Source of the DNA: Euryarchaeota archaeon RBG_13_57_23
Lineage (GTDB): Archaea > Thermoplasmatota > Thermoplasmata > UBA10834
Length of the DNA: 19,056 bases
Reading direction: 5' to 3'
NCBI GenBank assembly: GCA_001800675.1
Contig: MGVW01000034.1
Coordinates: 1 to 19,056, forward strand
Made by a program: the position numbers and the translations under genes. Positions within the stretch are counted from its first letter, which is position 1, and every line of letters starts with the position of its first letter. Below are positions 7,198-16,000 of this stretch, one piece after another. The notes beneath the pieces were generated by a model. That model saw nothing but the letters and a program-made list of their open reading frames with translations. It was not told where the DNA came from and searched no databases.

Positions 7198-7230
7198 CTC
7201 CTCCTGTACTAGATGGGAGGTCGAGGAGGG
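7198..7230 (+). promoter_or_regulatory. Leader hairpin overlapping the ribosome binding site
   Basis: The ribosome binding site GAGGAGGG (7223-7230) lies 6 nt before the ATG. The leader also contains its complement: CTCCTC (7198-7203) pairs with GAGGAG (7223-7228) over a 19-nt loop, and the stem can be extended by a U-G pair. The same pyrimidine run could alternatively pair with GGGAGG at 7215-7220. Pairing would hide the site and might control translation. Confidence 0.4.
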
Positions 7231-7236
7231 TATTGA

Positions 7237-10200
7237 ATGACGATTGAGTATAGACGTGTGAGTCTGAGCCTACTGTTGATGGTTTTGATGGCCGCGAGTT
7301 CCTTCGCAGTCTTGGCAGTCCCCTCTGCCTCAGCAGGGCCTGACCCGCTTAGTGAGAACGACCCCGCCGCTGAAGCCGATGACCGCGACTGGGCGCGCGT
7401 TGTGGAATCTACCGCGAACATGCAGCCGGAAGACCGATTGTCCGAGACGTTGGCCGAGAAGGTCAAGGCCGGTTCGGGCATATTCAAGGTGCATATCGCT
7501 GTAGTTGATAGGGCGCCCGTGAACGAGTACATGGCCTCTCATGGCCTCCCACTCGTGATGGGCATCGAGTTGCCTGGTCTGCCCTCTATGAGGCTGATGG
7601 ATCTCTCATCGGAGGACATACTCGGACTCGCGTCCAACCCGGGCGTGATTAGCATTTTCGAATACGAGAAACCGCAGTACGATGCCGACTCAGCCATGAC
7701 AGGGGACCCAGAGGAGTTGATCGACGCTGCTCCCCCAGAGGTTGAGGACTACGATGTGGACGTGGTGCACGGTGCAGAGGCTGCCTGGGCGGAGGGATTC
7801 ACAGGTGACGGGGTCAAGATAGCCGTAATCGACACGGGTTTCGACATGGCACACCCCGACCTCCAGGGACAACAGGCGAGATACACATTCGGCAACTATG
7901 ACGGATGGCCGATCGCGTATGACGACGCAGCCTCGTGGGCGTGGTACAACGGAGAGATCGGCGGATGGGTCGCTGATACGACTTACACATCTCCAGACTA
8001 CGGAGGATGGGTCGAATTCGACGGATACGGTTTCTCGATCATGGGCCTCCCCGTCACCAGCCAGAGTGGCATCTATCACCTCGGCTACCACCCTGACATG
8101 CATCTCGAGTGGCTCTGGGGCTATCCTGTTGGAGTGCTCGTAGTCGACGCCAACATCCCAGGAGTTTATGACACGGTCTTCGTCGACATACTAGGGGACT
8201 TCAGTTTCGTCGACGACAAACCCTGCACGATGTACGACGAGATCTCTTACTATGATGGTTTTGATGGAGCAACCTGGAACTACGGCTGGAATTCGGGAGA
8301 CGGATACGCAGACCTCTCAGGAGGCATGGTCTATTGGATCAGTGACGGCGTCAATGTCTACCCTGCTTCTGACTGGCTGTACGGAGCTTCATGGACCCCG
8401 GCAAGCGGCAACGCCGTGGCGTTCATGGGAGAGTTCAGCCTCGGTGAGAGCCACGGGACAATGACCTCGTCGGCCGCACTAGCCTCGGGCGCATCCGCTG
8501 GTGGTCAGCTCACGGGCATGGCCCCGGACGCGAGTCTCATATGCATACCGTTCACTGGTGATGTCGTCGCCGCATGGCTTTTCGCGGAATGGGGCGCTGA
8601 TGCAAGTCCGTTCACTGGCGACGAGGCGAACATCGTCTCGAACAGCTATGGATGGTCGGATACTGCGATCGAGGCTGGCTACACTGCGTACGACCAGGTC
8701 TCGAACTACATATCGCTGGCCTTCGGCGACTCACTCTGGATGTGGTCGAGCGGCAACGGAGGACCCGGATACGGAACAGCACACTCCCCGACGGACTACT
8801 CTTCCGTTCACGTCGGAGCCGGGACCACAATGCAATATCGGGCACTGCTTGGAATGGAGAACGACCCAACGTATTCCAAGTACGGCGACGTGATTCCATT
8901 CTCCAACTCCGGACCTGCGAGGAACGGGAAGTTGAATGCGGAGATCATCGCATCGGGGGCGTATTCATTGGAACCCGCCCCGTTGAACTTCTATGGGTAC
9001 TGGGGCGACCTATTCGACGGCTCGCAGCACTTCCAGATCGGGAGCGGCACGAGCCATGCAACACCCACCGTGGCGGGAGGAGCAGCGCTAGGATATCAGG
9101 CGTTCTGGGAGAACAATGGATGGTGGCCCAGCATCGACTATGCGAAGGCGAAGCTGATGGCCGCCGCGGACGACATGCACTTCGACCCCCTGAAACAGGG
9201 TGCTGGCTGGCTCAATGCCTACAACTACGTCATGCTGATGGGCGGCTGGGAGGAAGGCGTCGACACACTGGCGTACTTGAATGAACCAGTGCTGATGAAA
9301 GCCGCGTTGTATCCAGGGTTCGTATACGGGACGGCATACGAGAGCTACCCGAACTTCCTGTTGCCGGGCGAGACCGACTCGACGCACATATTGACGACCA
9401 CCAACTACGATTCGTTCTTCGATGCGGATGTCAACATCACCAGTCAATTGCTGCTGAGAACTGGCAGTGACACGATGTCAGTCGTGACAGCGGACACCGA
9501 TAGCGTGTACCTCGACGTCACCAGCCTAGTGCCTGCTACAACGGACTTGCTGAAGGTCACAATGTGGACCTCGATGGATGAGTTCGATCCGGAGCTGGAC
9601 TACGACTCGAACATAGCTTACTGGCTGGAACTCCATGACTGGGTCGACGAGAACCTCGATAGCGCCATGAACGTCACCGGAAGCGAGTGGGAGCTCTACA
9701 GGTACACGGTGGACGGTGGCGACTGCAACTACAACCAGGTGATGATCAAGGACCCGATTGACAGGACGACAGATGGCCTAATCGTCAGATTGAGAGCGTA
9801 CTTCGGAGCCGCGGGCATAACCCTGAACGTACAATTGGACTACTACGAGCTACAGACGTTCCCGTGGCTCTCATTCAGGTTGCTCGGCGATGTCGATTGG
9901 CTCCCGAGCCTGGACTTCCCAGCGTTCGCGTATAGCTCGACGGACTGGGAGGTCAGCGTGACTGTGCCATCAGACGCACCGGTCGGAACCTATGCGGCAG
10001 CCATATACATTGACGACGGGAGCAGGATACAGTGTCTGCCCGTGGTGATCAATGTCGCGGCCCCGGACTGGGTGTTCGACTTCGGAGGCCCCTCGTACTT
10101 CGACACACCGTACAACAACGATATCGTGGGCACGGCTGACAAGGGCTGGAGGTTCGAGGTCGGCGACTGGAGGATCTACTATGCGATGCCGACCGCTTCG

Positions 10201-12900
10201 CCGCCACCGGGGAACTCCAACCTCGTCGTCACGGTGAATTGGACGGAGCTGCCTACCGACGTCAATGTGCACGTGCTGGGAATCAACTGGGCCTCTTACG
10301 GCACCTTCTATGACCCGTTCGGTCCCGGATGGACCATGACGCGGATGGCAGGCAGCGACGAGAACTACATGGGCGCGGGCACATTCGGCTCGTACACGAA
10401 TACAGGCGGGCCGCAGGAGGTCATCTCTGCACCTGTGGGCTGGTGGTACGGAGGCATGAATGCACCCATCGCCGTCGTGACCCGGTGTCCAATAATGGCA
10501 GGGACCGCGTCCCACGACACCATCACCGGCTACACGGCTTGGCTGACCATGAACGACTACGGTCCTGCGAACATATGGTTGGATGCGACGCAGCCTGGAG
10601 GCGTGCCCCTGGAGGGAAAGGTGACCGCATGGTATGACTTGTCCGTGGACGCGCCTGTCGAAGTGAGAGGTGGAGGCACCGGACCATACCAGACGGACAA
10701 CTATCCGTGGGAGGCCGTGTACCAGGATGCGGTAGGTGGCGACTTCGACCAGGCGTTGGCGGACGCCCAATACACACGCTACTTGTGGGTAGAGGACACG
10801 ACCAACCTGGCCGTGCAGACCTGGGAGAACATGGACGCGCCTGACATCGACCTAGGGCTCTGGTATGACGAGAACATGAACTGGATCCCGGAGCTCACCG
10901 AGCCTTACTGGACCTCGGGGACAGGAGGATCCAATGAGTACGTTGAGGTCGACATGCCCATGGAGGGCTGGTGGATCGTCAAGGTCCTCGGATACCAAGT
11001 CACTGGCAACCCAGGGTACTTCACCCTGGATGTGAGGACCACAGCCGATGGCTACATCCTGGCGACCGACCTAGAATCTCCTGTCAGTTCTGGCTACTAT
11101 GAATTCAATGTGTCATACAAGGTGCCCGGAATACCCGGAACCTACTTCGGATGGGCCACTTTCGGGTTCATGGGAGCGGACGACATGTTCTCGATCTATG
11201 TCGAGATATATGTCTGGGACGCTGGTGCGCCCGAGATACAGGATGTGTCTCCGGCGGACGGAGAAGCGATACCGAGCGGCACGCTCGAGGTGACCTTCTA
11301 TGTCAATGACTTTGTGTGGCCGGTCTTCACAGGGCCCAATTGGGGAACGCTGTGGGTCAGACTCGACTGGAGCATAGACCTGCTCAGCTGGTCATACTGG
11401 TGGATAGACGACTACAACGTCACCATTCAGTTCCCGCTCGCGCTGAGTGAAGGATATCACCACCTGGAGATCCAGGTCGCGGACAATTCGGGGAACTGGG
11501 CCTGGTGGTCAGGCTGGTTCGAGGTCAATTCTGTCGTGGACGAGCTCTCCGTTCAGATGCTGGATCCAAATACTCTTGACCCAATAGCCAGCGGGTCGAG
11601 CGTGGCTCTGACCGAGGTGCTGATCGCGGGAACGACGGAACCAGATGCGGATGTTGAGGTGGAGACCGCCTCTATGACCTATCTGACGACCGCCGACGGG
11701 ACTGGTTACTTCGAGGTCTCGAATGTCACCCTCGTTGAGGGCGCTAACGCGATAACGGTGGAGGCCACGAACAACGCGGGCGTGACGAGGGATGTCTCGA
11801 TGACCGTCACGAGGGACACGCTCTGCATGCTCTGGGTGGCTGAGGTCGAATCGCCTACCACAGACGCGGTCCTTGAACTGTCCGGATGGACGGATGCGGG
11901 CGCGACAGTGACGATAGACGGAGTATCGACGACCGTTGAGCCTGATGGAACTTGGAGCGGGACTGCCACACTGCTCGAGGGCCCGAACAGCATCCTGGTG
12001 GAAGCTGTCGACGCGCTTGGCAACTCGAAGCAGATCACAGTCTCTGTCGAGCTCGATCAGACGCCACCCGCACTTGCGGTGATCGCGCCAATAGACGGCT
12101 CCAACACCAGCGAGCCGAGCGCTGTCGTCTCTGGAACGACCGAGGCGGGCGCGACAGTATGGGTCAATGGTGTCGTAGCGAGCGACGGAACCGTAGACTG
12201 GAGTGCTACGGTCGTCCTTTCTGAGGGATGGAACACCATCGTCGTGACAGCGGAGGACGCGGTCGGCAACTCGGCCATGGCGACTCTGACCGTTGAGTAC
12301 ATACCTCCTGTCTATGTGACCCCGGAGGAGCTCGCGGAAGTGCAGGCGGAACTGATGAACCTGATAAGCAACTTGACCGCCGCCTTGACCGAGAACGTCT
12401 CTGCCCTGCAGGACCAGATAGACGAACTGGACGATGCGCTTGCCGAGAACTTCAGCGCGTTGCAGAGCCAATTGGATGCGGCGGTCGCTGACATCGCGGC
12501 CCTCCAGACCTCCATGGCGGAGAACAACACCGACCTCCAAGGTCAGATCGACGCGATAGTCGCGGATCTAGGTGCCCTTGAGACCGCTCTTGCTGAGAAC
12601 GTGACTGCCTTGCAGGACCAAATGGACGAGCTCGACGAGTCTCTCACGGACGATGTGAATCAGGTCGAGGAGAAGGCAGATGACACGGAGGCCTTCGCGG
12701 GCTTGCTATTGTACCTTCTGCTGGCTCTGTTCATAATCGCCATCGTGCTGATCGCCGTGGTCTGGTTGATAACGAGCCGCAGGCGCGACGGCGGCTCTTC
12801 CGGAGACGGGCACTCTATGGAGGAAGTCGAGGAGACACCGTCCGATGTCGAGAAGGAATTCGAGGCCCTCGAGAAGGAGACCAATCAGGAAGAACTCTAG
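7237..12900 (+). CDS. Secreted subtilisin-like (S8) protease with Ig-like repeats, coiled-coil stalk and C-terminal membrane anchor (1887 aa)
   Basis: This is a giant cell-surface serine protease. Residues 1-32 are a signal peptide ending V-P-S-A-S-A. A propeptide-like region follows (about 70-150). The S8 catalytic set is D199 (A-V-I-D-T-G), H406 (S-H-G-T-M-T-S-S), oxyanion N507 (S-S-G-N-G-G-P) and S606 (G-T-S-H-A-T-P). The D-to-H distance of 207 residues shows a large insertion, comparable to those of pyrolysin or TPPII. Beta-rich domains follow, including a PPC-like module (about 1205-1280). Ig-like repeats occupy about 1327-1690, the last three being T-E-P-D-A-D-V-E, T-D-A-G-A-T-V-T and T-E-A-G-A-T-V-W units. 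Residues 1696-1818 form a coiled coil with five N-glycosylation sequons. A membrane helix spans about 1820-1845, then S-R-R-R-D and an acidic cytoplasmic tail. ATG 7237 has a strong ribosome binding site. Its tandem paralogue downstream matches residues 1 to about 1330. Substrate is unknown; nutrient protein degradation or envelope maturation are both plausible. Confidence 0.93.
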   Translation: MTIEYRRVSLSLLLMVLMAASSFAVLAVPSASAGPDPLSENDPAAEADDRDWARVVESTANMQPEDRLSETLAEKVKAGSGIFKVHIAVVDRAPVNEYMASHGLPLVMGIELPGLPSMRLMDLSSEDILGLASNPGVISIFEYEKPQYDADSAMTGDPEELIDAAPPEVEDYDVDVVHGAEAAWAEGFTGDGVKIAVIDTGFDMAHPDLQGQQARYTFGNYDGWPIAYDDAASWAWYNGEIGGWVADTTYTSPDYGGWVEFDGYGFSIMGLPVTSQSGIYHLGYHPDMHLEWLWGYPVGVLVVDANIPGVYDTVFVDILGDFSFVDDKPCTMYDEISYYDGFDGATWNYGWNSGDGYADLSGGMVYWISDGVNVYPASDWLYGASWTPASGNAVAFMGEFSLGESHGTMTSSAALASGASAGGQLTGMAPDASLICIPFTGDVVAAWLFAEWGADASPFTGDEANIVSNSYGWSDTAIEAGYTAYDQVSNYISLAFGDSLWMWSSGNGGPGYGTAHSPTDYSSVHVGAGTTMQYRALLGMENDPTYSKYGDVIPFSNSGPARNGKLNAEIIASGAYSLEPAPLNFYGYWGDLFDGSQHFQIGSGTSHATPTVAGGAALGYQAFWENNGWWPSIDYAKAKLMAAADDMHFDPLKQGAGWLNAYNYVMLMGGWEEGVDTLAYLNEPVLMKAALYPGFVYGTAYESYPNFLLPGETDSTHILTTTNYDSFFDADVNITSQLLLRTGSDTMSVVTADTDSVYLDVTSLVPATTDLLKVTMWTSMDEFDPELDYDSNIAYWLELHDWVDENLDSAMNVTGSEWELYRYTVDGGDCNYNQVMIKDPIDRTTDGLIVRLRAYFGAAGITLNVQLDYYELQTFPWLSFRLLGDVDWLPSLDFPAFAYSSTDWEVSVTVPSDAPVGTYAAAIYIDDGSRIQCLPVVINVAAPDWVFDFGGPSYFDTPYNNDIVGTADKGWRFEVGDWRIYYAMPTASPPPGNSNLVVTVNWTELPTDVNVHVLGINWASYGTFYDPFGPGWTMTRMAGSDENYMGAGTFGSYTNTGGPQEVISAPVGWWYGGMNAPIAVVTRCPIMAGTASHDTITGYTAWLTMNDYGPANIWLDATQPGGVPLEGKVTAWYDLSVDAPVEVRGGGTGPYQTDNYPWEAVYQDAVGGDFDQALADAQYTRYLWVEDTTNLAVQTWENMDAPDIDLGLWYDENMNWIPELTEPYWTSGTGGSNEYVEVDMPMEGWWIVKVLGYQVTGNPGYFTLDVRTTADGYILATDLESPVSSGYYEFNVSYKVPGIPGTYFGWATFGFMGADDMFSIYVEIYVWDAGAPEIQDVSPADGEAIPSGTLEVTFYVNDFVWPVFTGPNWGTLWVRLDWSIDLLSWSYWWIDDYNVTIQFPLALSEGYHHLEIQVADNSGNWAWWSGWFEVNSVVDELSVQMLDPNTLDPIASGSSVALTEVLIAGTTEPDADVEVETASMTYLTTADGTGYFEVSNVTLVEGANAITVEATNNAGVTRDVSMTVTRDTLCMLWVAEVESPTTDAVLELSGWTDAGATVTIDGVSTTVEPDGTWSGTATLLEGPNSILVEAVDALGNSKQITVSVELDQTPPALAVIAPIDGSNTSEPSAVVSGTTEAGATVWVNGVVASDGTVDWSATVVLSEGWNTIVVTAEDAVGNSAMATLTVEYIPPVYVTPEELAEVQAELMNLISNLTAALTENVSALQDQIDELDDALAENFSALQSQLDAAVADIAALQTSMAENNTDLQGQIDAIVADLGALETALAENVTALQDQMDELDESLTDDVNQVEEKADDTEAFAGLLLYLLLALFIIAIVLIAVVWLITSRRRDGGSSGDGHSMEEVEETPSDVEKEFEALEKETNQEEL
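12322..12690 (+). repeat. Coiled-coil stalk repeats encoded within the first protease gene
   Basis: Residues 1696-1818 repeat the pattern A-L-x-E-N-x-S/T-x-L-Q-x-Q-I/L/M-D. The sequon asparagines are N1712, N1720, N1738, N1763 and N1788, spaced 8, 18, 25 and 25. The 18 and 25 spacings equal one hendecad (11) plus one or two heptads (7), as expected for a slightly underwound long coiled coil. The units beginning E-N-V-S-A-L-Q-D-Q (1719) and E-N-V-T-A-L-Q-D-Q (1787) are also very alike in DNA, pointing to unit duplication. Confidence 0.75.
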
Positions 12901-12912
12901 TTACCTTCCGTG

Positions 12913-12945
12913 CAAACCCCTTCAAATCTTTTGATTTTTGTTCTA
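12913..12945 (+). terminator. Probable T-rich terminator after the first protease gene
   Basis: CAAACCCCTTC (12913-12923) is followed by a T-rich run (TCTTTTGATTTTTGTTC). The same 11-mer followed by a T run occurs after the second protease gene (17076-17086). T-rich runs without strong hairpins are typical archaeal terminators. Confidence 0.5.
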
Positions 12946-12972
12946 ATTCTACGGCGTTGTGAGAACTCGCTG

Positions 12973-12994
12973 ACCGCTACTCTCTAATAGCGGT
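12973..12994. promoter_or_regulatory. Perfect inverted repeat between the two protease genes
   Basis: ACCGCTA (12973-12979) and TAGCGGT (12988-12994) flank the 8-nt loop CTCTCTAA. The right arm overlaps the only weak TATA candidate here (CTAATAG, 12984-12990). It could be an operator for the second gene or an RNA hairpin after the first gene's terminator. Confidence 0.4.
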
Positions 12995-13074
12995 GTTCGC
13001 AGTACCACGAACGACCAAAAAATCCACTAGGTCAGCTTGCTGCTGACTGGCAGGAATCAACATGGTCCTTACAT

Positions 13075-13083
13075 GAGGGGGAG
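13075..13083 (+). promoter_or_regulatory. Ribosome binding site deciding the GTG start of the second protease
   Basis: The purine run GAGGGGGAG ends 5 nt before GTG 13089. The ATG at 13093 is in another frame, so GTG is the start. Confidence 0.6.
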
Positions 13084-13088
13084 AGACA

Positions 13089-16000
13089 GTGAATGCCATT
13101 TTGAGAAAAGCGGGCATGAGCCTCGGACTGGTTCTGATAATGCTTGCGACCTCGTTCACGGTCGCGGCTTCCGGAATGGACGGTTCGGAGCAGGTGTCTG
13201 CTACAGACGGTGTAGGCGATGGTGACTTGGATGCACTGCTCGGTGCAAGCGCTGGTATACTAGACCCAGCCCTCGAATCGAGCATCGCACAATCGAATGA
13301 ATTGCAGACGGTCTACGTCGTTGTGAGCGACGTTGAGGCTGCGAACTCGGTCCTGACCTCATTCGGTCATGACACCATCAAAGGGAAGCTTCTGTCGGGA
13401 GTACCGGCGGTCAGAATGATGGAGCTCGAGCCGGCAACTATCATGGCGCTCGCCAAGAGCGATGGCGTCATCAAGGTCATGAAGTACGAGCAGCCTGCGA
13501 CTGAGCCCACCAACCTGGAACTCGCGAGAGAGAGCTATTCCTCGCTGACGGTTCCTCCGGCCACCGAGGACTACGATGTCAACTATGTCCATGGAGCGGT
13601 CGCCTCTTGGGAGAGCGGCTTCACGGGCGAAGGGGTAAAGCTGGCAGTCATCGACGACGGCTTCGACATGGCGCACCCCGACCTCCAGGGACAACAGGCG
13701 AGACACGAGTTCGGCCCGTATGAGGGCTGGCCGATAGCCTACGAAGACTATGGCGCCTACAGATGGGCCGAGGGAAAGATCGGTGGATGGATCGCAGACA
13801 CGACAACGCAGATCCCGGCGGAGAATGGCGCGCACATCTGGTTCGATGGCGAGATGTACATGGTGATGGGATTGATGGACGCCAAGGGCAACGAAGTCAC
13901 GAGCGTGAGCGGCGTCTACCATCTCGGCTACCATCCGGACCCGACGCTTGAGGCCCTCTGGGGCGGTGCGGTCGCAGTTCTCGTAGTGGACACGGTGACA
14001 GCAGGCGTCTACGACACAGTATATGTGGACGTGATGCGCGACTTCGACTTCACCAACGACAAGGCTTGCACAAAGGGAGACGAGATTTCCTACTTCGACT
14101 CATATGACTCGACGACAGGCGCCCCGAGCCATGTCTGGAACGGAGGCGACGGATACGCCGACTACTCCGGGGGCATGATCTACTGGATCAGCGACGGAGT
14201 CAATGTGTACCCGGCCTCAGACTGGATATACGGGGCTGACTTCCTTGCCGGCTCTGGTGACGCAGTCGGATTCATAGGTGCATTCGCAGGCACGCACGGC
14301 ACGATGACCTCGTCCTCTGCCATTGCGACCGGTGTCACGATGGGCGGGCAGCTAGGAGGCATGGCCCCCGACGCGAAACTCATCTGCATACCGTTTACGG
14401 GCAGCACTGTCAACGCGTGGATGTTCGCCCAGTTCGGTGCTGACGGCATACTCGGTACGGGCGATGAGGCCACTTTGGTGAGCAACAGCTACGGCTGGTC
14501 GGACACGGCGGTCGACGCCGGGTACCAGCTGATGGACATGATTGCAACGACCATATCCCTGTCCGGACCAACCCTGTGGTTCTGGTCTTCGGGCAATGGT
14601 GGTCCCGGTTACGGGACGGTGCACTCCATCACGGATGTGACCTCCGTCCATGTGGGCGCAGGAACGACCATGCAGTACAGGTACTTGTTGGGATACGAGC
14701 CCGCACCAGGCTATCAGAAGTGGGGCGATGTAGCACCGTTCTCGAACTCCGGACCCGGCAGGAATGGGAAGCTTAACTCGGAGATAATCGCATCCGGCAT
14801 GTACTCGCTCGAGCCGAACCCACTGAACGTCGCGAACGAACTCGGGACGATCGGTGACGGCTCGATGCACTTCCAGGTCGGCAGCGGCACGAGCCATGCG
14901 ACGCCGACGGCCGCGGGCGGCGCAGCCCTAGGCTACCAGGCGTTTGTCGCGGTCCACGGCGAACTGCCCCAGAAGGACGTCGCGAAGGCGATGCTCCTAG
15001 CGGCCGCGGATGACATGCACAGCGATCCGTTCAAGCAGGGAGTGGGCTGGCTCAACGCGAAGACCTACACCGACATGATGAGCGAATCCGCAGGAACGGC
15101 ATCTCTTGCTAGCGGCGCGGTGTTCTCCACCTCGGTTCTGTATCCAGGCGGCGTCAACGGGCAGAAGTATGAGACCTTCCCGAATTTCGTATTGCCTGGA
15201 CAGGAAGTTGTAGAGTTGGTCACAACATACAACTTCGGAACGGAACCTGTAACAGTTGATATTGCACCAGAGTTGCTGCTGAAGAGTTACGAGGAGACCG
15301 TCACCGTCATGACCAAGAAGAAGGGGGATGTGTTCGTCGACGTCACGAACATGATACCTGCCACCACGGACCTCGTGAAGATCACGATGTACATGCCCTT
15401 CGCACAGTTCGACCCTGAGATGGATTACACCTCGAACGTCGAATACTGGCTTGAAGTGCATGACTGGGTGGACCTGAACGGCAATGGACGGATGGACGTC
15501 AGCGCGAAGAGATGGGAGCTCTTCAGGTACACGGTCGACGGCTCTGACTGCAACGCCAACCAGGTGACCATCAAGGACCCGATCGAAAGGACCACGGATG
15601 GACTCATTGTCAGGGTCAGAGCAATAACCCCGGCCAAGGACATACAGGTCAGCCTACAGCTGGACTGCTACGAACTCCAGGCGTTCCCGTGGATGAAGGT
15701 CCGCGAGGCGGGCGCTACTGAGTGGAGCTCCAGCATCTCGGTCGAGGTACCAGCCATGGGCACAACAACATGGGAAGCGCTTGTCTCTGTGCCGCTTGAC
15801 GCGAAGATCGGATCTTACGGGGCAGCGATATACATCACCGATGGGAGCAGGGTACAGAGCATGCCGGTCGTGATCAATGTGCCAGCGACTGACTACGAGT
15901 TCGAATTCGGCGGAGAATCCAGCTTCGACACTCCCTACAACAACGATGTGACGGGTGTGTCGGACAAGTACTGGAGATTCGAGGTTGGCGACTGGAGGAT

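Larger units (their letters stand above)
6956..7236. other. Divergent AT-rich intergenic region with hairpins and short repeats
   Basis: No gene is seen here. It holds the divergent promoters of the transporter and the first protease. From left to right there are four elements. A bulged hairpin spans 7000-7020 (CCGACCT pairing with AGGATCGG). A weaker hairpin spans 7024-7045, followed by TTTTCATTT. A perfect AT palindrome AATTATATAATT lies at 7065-7076. The octamer CGATTTTA occurs twice, at 7077-7084 and 7097-7104, exactly 20 bp apart, which is nearly two helical turns. The repeats are upstream of the protease TATA box and could bind a regulator (inference). Confidence 0.5.

Noticed and set aside
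9970..10770. 266-aa minus-strand open frame inside the first protease
   Set aside because: Same kind of antisense shadow; the plus-strand reading has continuous homology to the paralogue.
11509..12540. 343-aa minus-strand open frame opposite the Ig-like/coiled-coil region
   Set aside because: Arg/His-rich shadow of a clearly coding strand, with no promoter, ribosome site or domain.
12330..12660. Coiled-coil repeats considered as a CRISPR or satellite array
   Set aside because: The repeats are imperfect, keep the reading frame and vary at third codon positions, so they are protein repeats.
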